A DNA stretch of 7,172 nucleotides from assembly GCA_030428345.1 (NCBI GenBank), contig JAUIBM010000139.1:1-7172 (forward strand), written 5' to 3'. Below are positions 1 to 6,644 of the stretch, piece after piece; the first letter of the stretch is position 1; each line of letters starts with the position of its first letter. Source of the DNA: Alphaproteobacteria bacterium. GTDB taxonomy: Bacteria > Pseudomonadota > Alphaproteobacteria > Rhizobiales > Rhizobiaceae. Both the position numbers and the translations under genes were made by a program. The notes beneath the pieces are model-generated. The model was not told the DNA's origin, ran no database searches, and saw nothing but the letters and a program-made list of their open reading frames with translations.

Positions 1-1259
1 TCTTCGGCAGCGGCCGGTTCTTGCTCTATTTCGGCCGAGGACAACATGTCCTGCCATTTGGAGCCGGGTTTCTGTTCCAGCACGGCGAGGAGTTGGACGA
101 ATGCCTTTATCGAATTGCGCGGAGTTCTGAAATAAGCCTCGCCGACATGAGTGCTGCAATGCCGCATGAAGGCTTCGAGTCCTTCGTCGTCGATGATCTG
201 TGCCGAAGGCCGGCCAGCGCAGAAGACCCCGCGGACCCTGCCAAGCAGGACGAACAATTCCTCGGGCGTCAAATTCTGCAGGCGAATGACCGGACTGTAC
301 GGGTCGACCATGCCGGGCTGGGCAAATGCATTTTCCGCCAATCGCGACTGCAGCGCCTCATAGCTATACAGCCCGCGCCGGGTGTCCGTCAGGAATTCCG
401 GCGTTCCGCCCAGGAGGAATCCGATGCCGGACAGATGCCCCTTGTGGGAATCGTTGATCATCAACAACAATTGCTCGTAGTTCTGTTTGCGGGCTTGGGC
501 GCTCTGCAGTTTGTAAAGGTTGACCATTTCGTCAAGAATGACGACCATTCCCGAATAGCCCGCCAGCTTGACGAACTCGGCGAGCAGTTTCAGCGCATCG
601 TAGAACTCGCCATCATCGATAATCGTGCGTACGCCCAGGGCCTGACGCGCCTCAGTCTTGGTCGAGAATTCTCCGCGCAGCCACCTGAGCGCATCGGATT
701 TCAGCTGTTCGGAGCCTTCCTCATGCCCACGCCAATAGGCCTTCAGCACGGTGGCGTAGTCATATCCGCCGACAAATTCGGAAAAGCCGGCGAGCTTTTC
801 GTCAATCAATTGTTCGACAGGCAGTTTTCCTGCTTCCGCCTCGCGCACACAGTCGCTGACGAAACGCTCGACAACATTGGGAAGCGCCTGCCCCTGAGGC
901 TTGGAACGCGTGGCTAGGTTGGCGACGGCGACCGAATAGAGTTTTCGCGCCTGCCCGTCCGACCCGTAGAGCCGTCGATTCGGCGAAAGGTCGGCCTGGA
1001 TCGTGACGCATTTCTTCTCCAACGCGATCAGATGGACGAGATTGAGAAAGAACGTCTTGCCGGACCCGTATTCGCCAATGATGAGGCGGAAGGCCGAGCC
1101 GCCGTTTGTTATCCGATCGAGATCGCGAACAATGGCCGCGATCTCCGCTGCACGACCAACCTGGATATGCTGGAGGCCGATACTCGGGACGACACCGGAA
1201 GCCAAGGCCTGGAGAATGGTATCGCGGTCCCTGGGCTTTATTTTCGGCGATGTATTCAT
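1..1259 (-). CDS. BrxD-like P-loop ATPase (DUF2791 family), C-terminus cut by window edge
   Basis: The minus strand from 1259 reads without a stop to the left edge, giving about 419 residues starting MNTSPKIKPRDRDTILQAL. The N-terminus matches the DUF2791/BrxD pattern as I know it: a GVVPSIGLQHIQVGR segment at residues 22-36, a Walker A GEYGSGKT at 62-69, then QADLSPNRRLYGSDGQARKLY at about 88-108. A Walker B strand (MVVILDE) lies at 238-244, followed by a predicted sensor-like strand GIGFLLGGTPEF. In BREX systems of some types this family (BrxD) is an ATPase thought to act on DNA with a helicase partner; the family also occurs beside TerB-N/TerB-C proteins. Its ATG overlaps the TGA of the upstream TerB gene as ATGA, so the two are probably translationally coupled. 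Family members are roughly 430-440 residues, so only the last few residues should be missing. ATPase assignment is firm; the biological role here is inferred. Confidence 0.9.
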   Translation of the reverse strand, partial: MNTSPKIKPRDRDTILQALASGVVPSIGLQHIQVGRAAEIAAIVRDLDRITNGGSAFRLIIGEYGSGKTFFLNLVHLIALEKKCVTIQADLSPNRRLYGSDGQARKLYSVAVANLATRSKPQGQALPNVVERFVSDCVREAEAGKLPVEQLIDEKLAGFSEFVGGYDYATVLKAYWRGHEEGSEQLKSDALRWLRGEFSTKTEARQALGVRTIIDDGEFYDALKLLAEFVKLAGYSGMVVILDEMVNLYKLQSAQARKQNYEQLLLMINDSHKGHLSGIGFLLGGTPEFLTDTRRGLYSYEALQSRLAENAFAQPGMVDPYSPVIRLQNLTPEELFVLLGRVRGVFCAGRPSAQIIDDEGLEAFMRHCSTHVGEAYFRTPRNSIKAFVQLLAVLEQKPGSKWQDMLSSAEIEQEPAAAE

Positions 1260-3376
1260 GCCTGTACCGACTGCATCAGTTCCACACGCAAATGTTCAAC
1301 AGGGATGATTGGATCGTCATCTTCCAGGATCGATTCGTCAAACGTTTCGAGCGCCCACTCGTTAATTCGGTCGAGAGCCCCATCCGGCAAAAGCCTAACC
1401 TGTTTCGACAGCAAAGCGAATTCTTCCCGACTCGCCCCATTGCGATCAAGGATCAACCGCAACAATTGCGAATGTTCACTGTCGAGGCCCTTGAAATCTT
1501 GGTCCGGCGCAATTTTCGACCCGATCTCATGCTGCGCGATCATTTCGTCATCGACAAAGATTTCGGACAGCATTGCGTGAACTTCCTTCGTAGCTCCCTC
1601 GATTTTGTGCAATCGCGAACGATCGAGGAACAGCCCTGGTGCGGCTGGCTGAGGGGGAACCGGAGTGCCGCTCTCCGGCCGGGCCGGCGCGATCATGACG
1701 GGAGCTTCGTCCGGCATCTGATCGCGGTGGAGCCGCTCATGGACGGCTTTCGGCCCCTTGCCCAGCGCTTTGGCGACATTCTCCAGGAACCGGATTTCAC
1801 CGTGCTCGGCAACGCCATCCGCCATCGCGACCGCGCATGCGACATCAAGGATGGTCTCCTTGACCGGGTCCGGCGCGTCGGAAAGGCGGCTCAGCACCCG
1901 CCGCTGTTTTGGCGCGTCTCGCCACAGCGCCGCTGCATAGGCCAGCAACCTCAGTCTTTGCGCAGTGCCCAAGGCGCTCGTCGCGCGGATCGTCTGCCTG
2001 AGCTTGCTCAGCTCCGCCTGCGTCATGACCCCATCTGCGGCGGCAGCAAGGGCCGAAACCTCCACGACCGTTCGCATCGCATCATATTCTGCGTCGTCCA
2101 CGGGAACCGGCGCGCCGCCCCTGGAAGCGAACATCATGAGAATACCGTCATCGCTCGGAGGCAGCGAACCAAACCGAGGGTCGGGTTCGAAACCGATATC
2201 GGCATGACCGAGCAGATCGGCCATTGCCTGAATATCCGCCGCTGTCGACGCCGCGCCAGAATAGGAGGCGCCAAGGGCGGATCGAAGCGCGCCGACCGTT
2301 GTCCTGGCGATCTGCCGACCCTCGAAGATGCGCCTCACCTCCTCGACGGCCAGATGGAGGCTCGTCGGTCTTGCGGAAGCAAGCAGTTGCGGCGGAAGCA
2401 GGTATGCACCCTGAACCGATCCGGCCGCCCCGGGGTTGCGCCCAAGAAAGCGGCTATAGGCGGCCAGCGATTCCATGCACTCTTCAGCAAGACGGGCAAG
2501 CTGATCCAGCGGGGCGCTCAGGGCCGTGATATCCGGGATCGGCCGCCCTCCCGCCTTCAGCGACAGAGCTGTCTCGAATGTCCCGCTCGCCGAACGATAG
2601 CGCCATACAAGCGGCGATCCAGGCATGCTGACGCGGAGACCACCGGGAAATCTGGTCTCGAACTCTACCTCCCACAGGGCGACGAATTCATCGAAGCAGC
2701 GATCAACGGGTGTACGGCGAGGAGCCAGGGCGCTGGACATCAGCCATTTCAAGGCCTCCCCGGCTTGTAGGTTCTCTCCTCTCAGAAGAGTCCGCCCGAG
2801 ACTTACTCGTAGAGAAAGAGGGACCTCGCCATTGTCCCTCAGGGCGGGAGAGAGTTCGGGATCAGGTAGCGGCTTTCCTGAAAAGAGCGCTGCCCCTTCC
2901 AGAAACGCTCTTGCATATCCGCAGAAGGAGCGGTTGCTGCCATAGATGTTCAGGAGGCGCTCGACTTCGGCGGTCAGCGCGTCGCTTTCATCGCGCCTGC
3001 GGTCCACAAAAAGGCGACGTTCAAGACCGTAGAGATAAAGAAAGACAAACCCGATCGAGGCGCCGGGATCCAGTTTTCCGCCGGCAAGCCATTGCAGATA
3101 CGCCAGACGCGCGTTCGGCGTGATCTCGGAGTAAGACGGCCAGAAAGGCATCGTCTCGCCTGCCAAATCGGGATGCGAAGGTGCGACCTTCAACTCGGGA
3201 TTGATCAGACAATTTTCCGGAGCCCCGGAGCGAGATGGCAGGCTACTTCCGACATAGATCAGACCATCGGAGATCGTGATACCCGCGACTTCCGCCGGCT
3301 CACCTGCAGCATACCAGCGAACCGCTCCATTACTCCCGCGAGCAGTCTCCTGCGGCGCTCCGCCGATCCATTGCAT
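1256..3376 (-). CDS. TerB_N-TerB-TerB_C domain protein
   Basis: This is a complete 706-residue protein with three parts. Residues ~20-225 match the TerB N-terminal domain: VAGITISDGLIYVG, then FWPSYSEITPNARLAYLQWL, then IGFVFLYLYGLERRL. Residues ~430-545 form a TerB-like helical domain with two acidic repeats, AAADGVMTQAE (D448, E455) and AMADGVAEHGE (D520, E527), the expected metal-binding positions. A Pro/Ala-rich linker (~555-580) leads to TerB_C (~581-700), recognisable by LLPDGALDRINEWALETFDE and the acidic ILEDDDPI near the end. No signal peptide or membrane segment is visible, so it is probably cytoplasmic. The ATG at 3376 has a purine-rich GAGGGCGAGG upstream, and the nearest in-frame upstream stop is about 14 codons away. 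TerB-family proteins were predicted to be metal-sensing scaffolds in Ter-linked stress and DNA-processing systems. Coupling to the BrxD-like ATPase suggests a complex. Exact function is unknown. Confidence 0.9.
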   Translation of the reverse strand: MQWIGGAPQETARGSNGAVRWYAAGEPAEVAGITISDGLIYVGSSLPSRSGAPENCLINPELKVAPSHPDLAGETMPFWPSYSEITPNARLAYLQWLAGGKLDPGASIGFVFLYLYGLERRLFVDRRRDESDALTAEVERLLNIYGSNRSFCGYARAFLEGAALFSGKPLPDPELSPALRDNGEVPLSLRVSLGRTLLRGENLQAGEALKWLMSSALAPRRTPVDRCFDEFVALWEVEFETRFPGGLRVSMPGSPLVWRYRSASGTFETALSLKAGGRPIPDITALSAPLDQLARLAEECMESLAAYSRFLGRNPGAAGSVQGAYLLPPQLLASARPTSLHLAVEEVRRIFEGRQIARTTVGALRSALGASYSGAASTAADIQAMADLLGHADIGFEPDPRFGSLPPSDDGILMMFASRGGAPVPVDDAEYDAMRTVVEVSALAAAADGVMTQAELSKLRQTIRATSALGTAQRLRLLAYAAALWRDAPKQRRVLSRLSDAPDPVKETILDVACAVAMADGVAEHGEIRFLENVAKALGKGPKAVHERLHRDQMPDEAPVMIAPARPESGTPVPPQPAAPGLFLDRSRLHKIEGATKEVHAMLSEIFVDDEMIAQHEIGSKIAPDQDFKGLDSEHSQLLRLILDRNGASREEFALLSKQVRLLPDGALDRINEWALETFDESILEDDDPIIPVEHLRVELMQSVQA

Positions 3377-3431
3377 TGACCTCGCCCTCGACGGAAGATT
3401 ATCTGACGACCTGCATCAGAGACTACTCCAA

Positions 3432-3444
3432 ACAATTGCATTGT
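3432..3444. promoter_or_regulatory. Small palindrome ACAAT-tgc-ATTGT overlapping the candidate -10
   Basis: A 13-base inverted repeat with 5-bp arms and a 3-base centre sits inside an AT-rich island in otherwise GC-rich DNA. It covers most of the proposed -10 of the TerB operon. That position suits a repressor operator, but arms this short can occur by chance and no regulator gene is visible nearby. Confidence 0.25.
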
Positions 3445-3448
3445 ATCA
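3440..3448 (-). promoter_or_regulatory. Candidate extended -10 promoter element for the TerB/ATPase operon
   Basis: Read on the minus strand this is TGATACAAT, which fits the extended -10 form TGn plus a TATAAT-like hexamer (TACAAT). It lies about 64 bases upstream of the TerB gene start and would give a leader of roughly 55-60 bases. No good -35 hexamer is seen 16-18 bases upstream, which an extended -10 can tolerate. This is a sequence match only. Confidence 0.35.
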
Positions 3449-3596
3449 AATATCAGATGAGGATTGCTGGAAAGGCCTTCCCGCACATGGCGGTCATCGC
3501 TGTTACCGACCCGATCACGACTCCCCAGTCCGGAGGAACGATCGCTCCGCGACATGATTGCATGGCGCGTGGTCTGAACGAGATCTCATCGCCTCT

Positions 3597-3621
3597 GCCT
3601 TCGTCGCATTGCGGCGAAGGC
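3597..3621 (+). repeat. 11-bp hairpin with a 3-base loop (GCCTTCGTCGC / GCGGCGAAGGC)
   Basis: GCCTTCGTCGC, loop ATT, then GCGGCGAAGGC pairs along all 11 positions on the plus strand if one U-G pair is allowed. The minus-strand RNA would have an A-C mismatch instead, so the structure favours a plus-strand transcript. It lies 47 bases upstream of the start at 3668. No T-run follows, so it is not a standard intrinsic terminator. It could be a leader structure or a REP-like intergenic repeat unit. Confidence 0.5.
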
Positions 3622-3667
3622 TCCGTCGTTGATTTCAATCCGGATGCCCGGGTGGCAGGATCCCTCA

Positions 3668-4270
3668 ATGGCAAATAGCACAACCTTCCACCCACGCGTC
3701 GTCATGTGGCGCCGGATCGACGTCGAGGGGATGGATGTCTGTTCGTACTGCCCGTCCGGCGACGGCCACGCGATCTCAGGGACGGCGCTCTTTCTGGAAG
3801 GCGGCGAACCGGCGAGGTTCGACTATGAGGTTTCCTGCGCTCCGGATTGGTCGAGCCGGTCCGCGCGGATATGCGGATGGCTCGGATCGAAGAAACTGGA
3901 AATGTTCCTGTCACGCGACCCGGCGGGCGCCTGGACCGTGAATGGTAAGGAAATCGGCGGCGTAGCCGGCCTTGCCGATATCGATCTCGGCTTCACACCC
4001 GCCACGAACACCAATGCGATCAGGCGATTGCGATTGGCGGTCGGCGAGGAGGCCGAATCAACCGCCGTCTGGCTCGATACCCGGGATTGGCGTTTCAAAC
4101 CCTTGCGCCAGGTGTATCGCCGGCTGTCACAGACCGGGTACGCATATCGCTCGCCCTTGCACGGCTATGCGGCAAATCTGGAAACCGACGATTTCGGAAT
4201 CATTCGCAGCTATCCGCAATTGTGGACAGCGATCTGCCAGCCAGACGCCCGCGAAAGCCTTGATTCATAG
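3668..4270 (+). CDS. Putative glycolipid-binding family protein (PF06475-like)
   Basis: This complete 200-residue protein matches the putative glycolipid-binding family along its length. Markers are RRIDVEGMDVCS (15-26), SGTALFLEGGEPARFDYEV (37-55), the SARICGWLGS stretch (65-74), WTVNGKE (89-95), the family hallmark DLGFTPATNTNAIRRL (106-121), LRQVYRRL (146-153) and a C-terminal RSYPQLW (180-186). Length is typical for the family (about 180-200). No signal peptide or membrane helix is visible. The biochemical role of the family is poorly defined; its name comes from structural resemblance to lipid-binding proteins. I chose the ATG at 3668 because AGGA lies seven bases upstream. In-frame alternatives at 3644 (ATG) and 3629 (TTG) lack a good ribosome binding site and would add non-conserved residues. 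It is divergent from the TerB operon and probably unrelated to it. Confidence 0.88.
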   Translation: MANSTTFHPRVVMWRRIDVEGMDVCSYCPSGDGHAISGTALFLEGGEPARFDYEVSCAPDWSSRSARICGWLGSKKLEMFLSRDPAGAWTVNGKEIGGVAGLADIDLGFTPATNTNAIRRLRLAVGEEAESTAVWLDTRDWRFKPLRQVYRRLSQTGYAYRSPLHGYAANLETDDFGIIRSYPQLWTAICQPDARESLDS

Positions 4271-4430
4271 AAGTCGATCCTGTTCGCACCAGCCGTTGTC
4301 GGCTGATGGAACGGCGAATGACCGCTTTCATCGCTGATTGTCACGGAGTGGGGATCAGGACATCGCGCCGCCGACAGGCAGGAAGCGATGCGCGGCTCAG
4401 GTGCAGGCGCGGAAAACGGCAAGGCCGGTG
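4271..4430. other. Gap between convergent genes, no gene seen
   Basis: This 160-base region lies between two convergent stop codons. It holds a short hairpin at 4290-4305. I see no RNA gene and no convincing small coding frame in it. Confidence 0.6.
4290..4305. terminator. Weak candidate terminator hairpin (CAGCCG-TTGT-CGGCTG)
   Basis: A perfect 6-bp stem with a 4-base loop lies 20 bases after the stop of the glycolipid-binding gene. Neither strand has a T-run after it, so intrinsic termination is uncertain. Position between convergent genes is the main support. Confidence 0.25.
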
Positions 4431-5747
4431 TCAGTTCTCACCCTGCATCTCCCGCAATTCCCGAGTGAGCAAGCGGTTGTTCTGCGAATAGTCGATCGGT
4501 GTGTCGATAAGATGGACGCCACCGGCCTCGAAAGCCGAATTGAGTATGGTTCTGAACGAGGCGGCGTCCGCGACGCGATGCCCGGTCGCGCCATAGCTCT
4601 GCGCATAGGCGACGAAATCCGGATTGCCGTAGGTAAGGCCCCAATCGGGGAAGTCGCCAGCCGCCTGCTTCCAGCGGATCATGCCGTAGGAATCGTCGCG
4701 CAGGATCAGCACGACCAGATTGAGGCCGAGCCGCGTTGCGGTCTCCATTTCCTGGCTGTTCATCATGAATCCACCGTCACCGGCCACGGCCAGGACGCGC
4801 CTGTCGCGATGCATCATCGCCGCAGCCATTGCCTGGGGCAGGCCGGCGCCCATCGTCGCCAGCGCGTTGTCGAGCAGCAGGGTGTTGGGATGGCGCGCGC
4901 GGTAGGAGCGCGCGAACCAGATCTTGTACATGCCATTGTCGAGCGAGACGATGCCATCGGAAGGCATGACGCGGCGGACATCGGCGACGATGCGCTGCGG
5001 CAGCATCGGAAAGCGGTCGTCGTCCTCGCCGGCACTGACCTTGGCGGCCACCTCGTCGCGGACCGCAAAGAAGGGCGAGGGATCGTGCCGGCAGCCATCG
5101 CGCAGCCGGTCGGTGAGCGACACGAAAGTCGCCCCGATCTCGCCCAGCAATTCGACCTGCGGGAAATAGACCTCATCGATCTCGGCCTGGCTGAAATTGA
5201 CGTGGATGACCTTCGGCCCGCCCGGCTGCATGATGAAAGGCGGTTTCTCGACGACGTCGTGGCCGGCATTGATGATCAGGTCGGCCTGCCGAAACGCCTT
5301 GTGGATGTAGTCGCCTTCCGACAGCGCGGCGGTGCCGAGATATTCGTCATGGCTGCCGCCGACCGCCCCCTTGCCCATCTGGGTGGTGACAAAGGGTATG
5401 CGCGTTGTCCGGACGAAATCGTCCAGCGCCTCGAATACCGGCCTGCGGTTCGCGCCCGCGCCAACGACAAGCAGCGGGTGCTTCGCAGCGCGGATCAGTT
5501 CTGCCGCCTCATCGAGCGAGGCTTTCGGACATTGCGGCAGGCGGGCTCGGGAGCGCGGCACCGGCTGTTCGTCGGGCACCATTTCGGCAGCGACGTCTTC
5601 AGGCAATTCGAGGTGGACCGCGCCAGGCCGTTCGGCTTCCGCCACCCGGAACGCGTCGGAAATGATCGAAGGGATCGCCGTGGCGTCGACGACGGCCTTG
5701 GCCATCTTGGTGACCGGCTTCATTGTGGCGACGACATCGACGATCTG
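4431..5747 (-). CDS. Acetolactate-synthase-like thiamine-diphosphate enzyme, N-terminus missing
   Basis: About 438 C-terminal residues are present, starting at QIVDVVATMKPVTK. The family expects ~545-550 residues in total. Visible parts are the end of the N-terminal pyrimidine-binding domain (ERPGAVHLELPEDVA, residues 39-53 of the fragment), the central domain (LLVVGAGANRRP at 92-103, then VIHVNFSQAEIDEVYFPQVELLGEI), and the TPP pyrophosphate-binding domain with AGDGGFMMNSQEMETA (322-337), DDSYGMIRWKQ (351-361) and PIDYSQNN near the end. Such enzymes condense pyruvate or 2-oxoacids; this subgroup resembles large-subunit proteins found without a small subunit, so true acetolactate synthesis is unproven. 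The roughly 110 missing N-terminal residues include the conserved glutamate that activates the cofactor, so the fragment could not be active. Homology stops abruptly at about 5747, where an unrelated plus-strand gene takes over. The open frame continues upstream on the minus strand, but that extension is antisense to the other gene. Confidence 0.85.
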   Translation of the reverse strand, partial: QIVDVVATMKPVTKMAKAVVDATAIPSIISDAFRVAEAERPGAVHLELPEDVAAEMVPDEQPVPRSRARLPQCPKASLDEAAELIRAAKHPLLVVGAGANRRPVFEALDDFVRTTRIPFVTTQMGKGAVGGSHDEYLGTAALSEGDYIHKAFRQADLIINAGHDVVEKPPFIMQPGGPKVIHVNFSQAEIDEVYFPQVELLGEIGATFVSLTDRLRDGCRHDPSPFFAVRDEVAAKVSAGEDDDRFPMLPQRIVADVRRVMPSDGIVSLDNGMYKIWFARSYRARHPNTLLLDNALATMGAGLPQAMAAAMMHRDRRVLAVAGDGGFMMNSQEMETATRLGLNLVVLILRDDSYGMIRWKQAAGDFPDWGLTYGNPDFVAYAQSYGATGHRVADAASFRTILNSAFEAGGVHLIDTPIDYSQNNRLLTRELREMQGEN

Positions 5748-5750
5748 GTC
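5730..5750. other. Probable chimeric or rearrangement junction
   Basis: Left of this point the minus strand encodes conserved acetolactate-synthase residues (QIVDVVATM). Right of it the expected upstream residues (a His or Phe before QIVD, then the N-terminal domain) are absent, and a plus-strand charged helical protein begins in mid-frame. Codon use also changes, from a mixed third position to nearly all G/C. The bases around 5730-5748 read plausibly in both genes, so the exact breakpoint is blurred, as expected if the join used a short shared sequence. Confidence 0.75.
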
Positions 5751-6569
5751 GAGCGCATCAACCGTGACCTCGACCGCATCAAAAAGGTGCTCTGCTACGC
5801 CAAGCAACTGCTCGACTTCCTCGCCAAAGTCGAGCGCGACCCCGACGAGAAGGCGGCGTTGGAATCGGCGGCCGCGCAGATCGAGCGCGTGAAGGAGCTG
5901 ATCGAGACGAGCGACGACTTCGGGGCGATGTATGACGAGCTGCGGCGCGGGCTGGAGGGCTTGAAGGACCTGATCGCCGACAAGGTCGAGGAGTTCCTCG
6001 CCGACAAGCTGGCGGACTTCGTCAAGAAGCAGCTCATCCGCCGCTTCGGTGCCGGCGCGGCCAGCGCCATCCTCTCCGCTGCCGTCGACGCATTCAACCT
6101 GATCGACGCGCTCATCGCCCAAGGGCGCCTGGAGGAGGCGCGGGCGCTCTACAACCTGATGTTCTTCCGCATGCTCGAGCTCGCATACGAGTGCGGCAAG
6201 TACCACATCGACTGCGAGCGCTGGAACACGGACGAGAACAACCCTAGGGTGCAGTTCGGCGACCCCTGCCCAGCCGGCAAGAAAGTCACCGTGCAGGCCT
6301 GCCTGCGCCACTGGGTGCAAGACCCGGACGGCGGGCCGAACGAGGGGCACTTCGAGGAGCTGCCGGTTGCCTTCGAGGGCGGCGAGACGACGCTGGAGGA
6401 GGACCCGTTCAGCAGTGACGTGGAGGACGAATGCGCCTACGCGTTCCGGCTCGCCTGGGAGGCCTTCGCGGCCGCCGCCGAAGGCAAGGAGCACGTCCAT
6501 CTCATCCTCAAAGTCCGCGTCGATGACGGGCCGGTGCAGCCGGTCTTCGGCGGGGTGTACCGGCCCTAG
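5739..6569 (+). CDS. Unrecognised charged helical/coiled-coil protein, 5' end missing
   Basis: About 276 residues are readable up to the TAG at 6567-6569. I do not recognise the family. The first ~110 residues are rich in Glu, Lys, Leu and Ala with coiled-coil character (for example LVERINRDLDRIKKVLCYAK, later LRRGLEGLKDLIADKVEEFL). An Ala-rich hydrophobic helix follows (FGAGAASAILSAAVDAFNLI). The C-terminal part is predicted mixed, with Cys-bearing stretches (ECGKYHIDCERW, GDPCPAGKKVTVQACLRHWV), an acidic block, and a final beta-like segment (VHLILKVRVDDGPVQPVFGG). There is no signal peptide or obvious enzyme motif in the part seen. Strong G/C third-position bias supports real coding. The true start is probably lost at the junction near 5740; an internal ATG at 5929 lacks a clear ribosome binding site and would drop part of the helical region. 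A plus-strand frame is also open from 4338, but its first part is antisense to the TPP enzyme and is not part of this protein. Confidence 0.6.
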   Translation, partial: DDLVERINRDLDRIKKVLCYAKQLLDFLAKVERDPDEKAALESAAAQIERVKELIETSDDFGAMYDELRRGLEGLKDLIADKVEEFLADKLADFVKKQLIRRFGAGAASAILSAAVDAFNLIDALIAQGRLEEARALYNLMFFRMLELAYECGKYHIDCERWNTDENNPRVQFGDPCPAGKKVTVQACLRHWVQDPDGGPNEGHFEELPVAFEGGETTLEEDPFSSDVEDECAYAFRLAWEAFAAAAEGKEHVHLILKVRVDDGPVQPVFGGVYRP

Positions 6570-6594
6570 GCGCCGCGCCCGATGCCCTTCCTAC

Positions 6595-6634
6595 GCGGTG
6601 ACGCGCGACCGCCCCGGCGGTCGCGCGTCGCTGC
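6595..6634. terminator. Strong GC-rich hairpin between convergent genes, probable bidirectional terminator
   Basis: A perfect 14-bp inverted repeat (6600-6613 with 6616-6629) surrounds a 2-base centre; in RNA the innermost pair or two would open to form the loop. Five more positions on each side pair if two G-U pairs are allowed, extending the stem to about 19 bp in a plus-strand transcript. It starts 26 bases after the stop at 6569 and ends 11 bases before the stop of the minus-strand gene at 6645. No T-run follows on either strand. Hairpins without a T-tract at such positions are common in some very high-GC bacteria. Confidence 0.65.
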
Positions 6635-6644
6635 TCCCCAAGGG

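Larger units (their letters stand above)
3377..3667. other. Divergent intergenic region between the TerB operon and the glycolipid-binding gene
   Basis: These 291 bases separate the starts of two divergent genes. They contain the AT-rich promoter-like patch (about 3430-3450) and the hairpin at 3597-3621. Short open frames exist on both strands, but none shows a recognisable domain or a convincing ribosome binding site. No clear promoter for the plus-strand gene was found. Confidence 0.6.

Noticed and set aside
21..917. Plus-strand open frame of 298 codons
   Set aside because: It is antisense to the BrxD-like ATPase, whose Walker motifs and family pattern are clear on the other strand.
1106..2770. 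Plus-strand open frame of 554 codons
   Set aside because: It lies antisense to the TerB protein, has Arg/Pro-rich shadow composition and no recognisable domain.
3399..3416. Tiny minus-strand leader frame (MQVVR) with GGAG upstream in the TerB operon leader
   Set aside because: Six codons including the stop can occur by chance, and there is no attenuator-like structure or regulatory codon run.
3453..3695. Minus-strand 80-codon frame in the intergenic region
   Set aside because: It overlaps the hairpin and the start of the plus-strand gene, has no domain and no clear ribosome binding site.
4413..4427. Possible minus-strand terminator (CGGC-CTT-GCCG then TTTT) after the TPP enzyme gene
   Set aside because: A 4-bp stem is too short to be convincing despite the T-run.
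4431..6500. Minus-strand open frame of 689 codons as a full-length TPP enzyme
   Set aside because: Conserved enzyme sequence ends at about 5747. The upstream extension is antisense to the helical plus-strand protein and lacks the N-terminal TPP domain.
4338..6569. Plus-strand open frame of 743 codons
   Set aside because: Its first part (to about 5738) is antisense to the conserved TPP enzyme and shows no domain. Only the part after the junction looks like a real protein.
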